64,000 nucleotides of DNA, taken from contig JBLNCI010000024.1 of the NCBI GenBank assembly GCA_050260515.1, forward strand, positions 1-64,000, given 5' to 3'. The stretch comes from DATJIG01 sp050260515. GTDB taxonomy: Bacteria; Pseudomonadota; Alphaproteobacteria; SMXQ01. The notes below the pieces were generated by a model. The model worked only from the letters and a program-made list of their open reading frames with translations. It was not told the origin of the DNA and did no database searches. Both the position numbers and the translations under genes were made by a program. Positions within the stretch are counted from its first letter, which is position 1. Each line of letters opens with the position of its first letter. Below are positions 63,399 through 64,000 of the stretch, in pieces.

Positions 63399-64000
63399 GT
63401 GGCCACCGCGATCCGCCTGTCTCCAACGCTGTCGTTCTACATCGCGCGACGATTCGCGCTGTCGTTCCTGATCGTGCTGTTCGGGATCGCGGCGATGGTG
63501 TTCGTGCTCGACGTTATCGAGCTGATGCGCCGAGCCGCCTCGCACGCCGACGTCAGCATCGGGCTCCTCCTGAAGATGGCGCTGCTGAAGCTGCCGTTCA
63601 TGATCGAGAAGCTCATCCCGTTCGCGGTGCTGTTCGGGTCACTGCACACCTACTGGCGGCTGACGCGCTTCCACGAGCTGGTGGTGACCCGCTCCGCGGG
63701 CGTCTCGGTGTGGCAGTTCCTGCTGCCGTCGGTCGGGGTGGCGGCGCTGATGGGCGCGTTCACGATCACCGCCTTCAACCCGATCGCATCCGCGATGCTC
63801 GGCAGCTACAACCAGCTCGAGGGCCGCTACATCCTGGGCCGCACCAGCCTGCTCGCGGTCTCGAGCAGCGGGCTCTGGCTGCGTCAGGCCGATGAGAACG
63901 GACAGATGGTTCTTCATGCCTCGCACATGGTGCAGGAGAGCATGGAGATGCAGAACGTGATCGTCTTCTCGTTCGACAACGCCAACCGCTTCGTCGGCCG
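63399..64000 (+). CDS. lptG: LPS export permease LptG (partial, cut by the window end)
   Basis: The first 200 codons of LptG. It begins with a GTG at 63399 (VATAIRLSPTLSFYIARRF) and shows the expected N-terminal helices, the conserved KLPFMIEKLIPFAVLFGSLH region and the start of the periplasmic jellyroll. It pairs with LptF in the LPS exporter. No stop codon lies within the window, so the C-terminal part is missing from view. GTG is the only good start after the lptF stop. Confidence 0.93.
   Translation, partial: MATAIRLSPTLSFYIARRFALSFLIVLFGIAAMVFVLDVIELMRRAASHADVSIGLLLKMALLKLPFMIEKLIPFAVLFGSLHTYWRLTRFHELVVTRSAGVSVWQFLLPSVGVAALMGAFTITAFNPIASAMLGSYNQLEGRYILGRTSLLAVSSSGLWLRQADENGQMVLHASHMVQESMEMQNVIVFSFDNANRFVG

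Overview
The window is a 64 kb piece of a GC-rich alphaproteobacterial chromosome. The evidence is the clustering of alphaproteobacterial markers: a DivK-PleD pair, an EipB-type periplasmic protein, a short HdaA-like DnaA homologue with a clamp-binding motif, the tiny aa3-type cytochrome oxidase subunit IV, C-form ribosomal protein L33, and a GatCAB amidotransferase. The gene order dprA-topA-rnr-DUF983-rpmG-pleD-divK looks like Rhodospirillales or related orders, but I cannot name a genus. There is no tRNA, rRNA, CRISPR array, prophage or insertion sequence that I can support; the DNA is almost entirely genes with short gaps.

Layout. 1-1001: gene-free leader with several perfect palindromes (REP-like). 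1002-1862: DUF2189 membrane protein. 1881-8652 (minus): a stressosome-type regulatory operon, rsbR-rsbS-rsbT, then an ATPase-PP2C phosphatase fusion and two large hybrid histidine kinases; a single-domain response regulator (8869) is divergent. 9262-12619: glutathione transferase, ABC-F ATPase, EF-hand protein, small hypothetical. 12692-17311 (minus): a five-gene accessory operon (VOC-Rieske fusion, two VOC proteins, an M24-fold protein without visible metal ligands, an orphan solute-binding protein), divergent from a bicupin gene (17532) across a spacer with a palindrome; a second glutathione transferase follows. 19592-21339: small envelope proteins and a CBS protein.

21408-34039: housekeeping block with gatCAB, ruvX, an AEC transporter, an Mla-type lipid ABC system (mlaE-mlaF-mlaD-lipoprotein), pyrB with a dihydroorotase-like partner lacking metal ligands, plsY and dprA. 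34119-41470: topA, rnr, DUF983, an S41 peptidase, and rpmG with a clear promoter and terminator. 41738-45630: pleD, divK, eipB and a second diguanylate cyclase. 45634-53208: aspS (with a non-discriminating signature), rnd, ppk1-ppx with a possible Pho box, sixA-like phosphatase. 53219-57529: SDR protein, then DUF2066, CDP-alcohol phosphatidyltransferase, AI-2E-type permease and hdaA as one overlapping operon. 57632-64000: purM-purN, COX4-like peptide, ndk, holC, pepA, lptF and the start of lptG.

How it fits together. Signalling is prominent: the stressosome/two-component island and three c-di-GMP or cell-cycle genes. GatCAB and a probable non-discriminating AspRS fit indirect Asn-tRNA formation. 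Several genes serve the envelope (Mla system, LptF/LptG, EipB, PlsY, phosphatidyltransferase). The least understood part is the 12.7-17.3 kb operon, which resembles an uncharacterised catabolic pathway. Most 4-nt ATGA or GTGA overlaps mark translationally coupled pairs.
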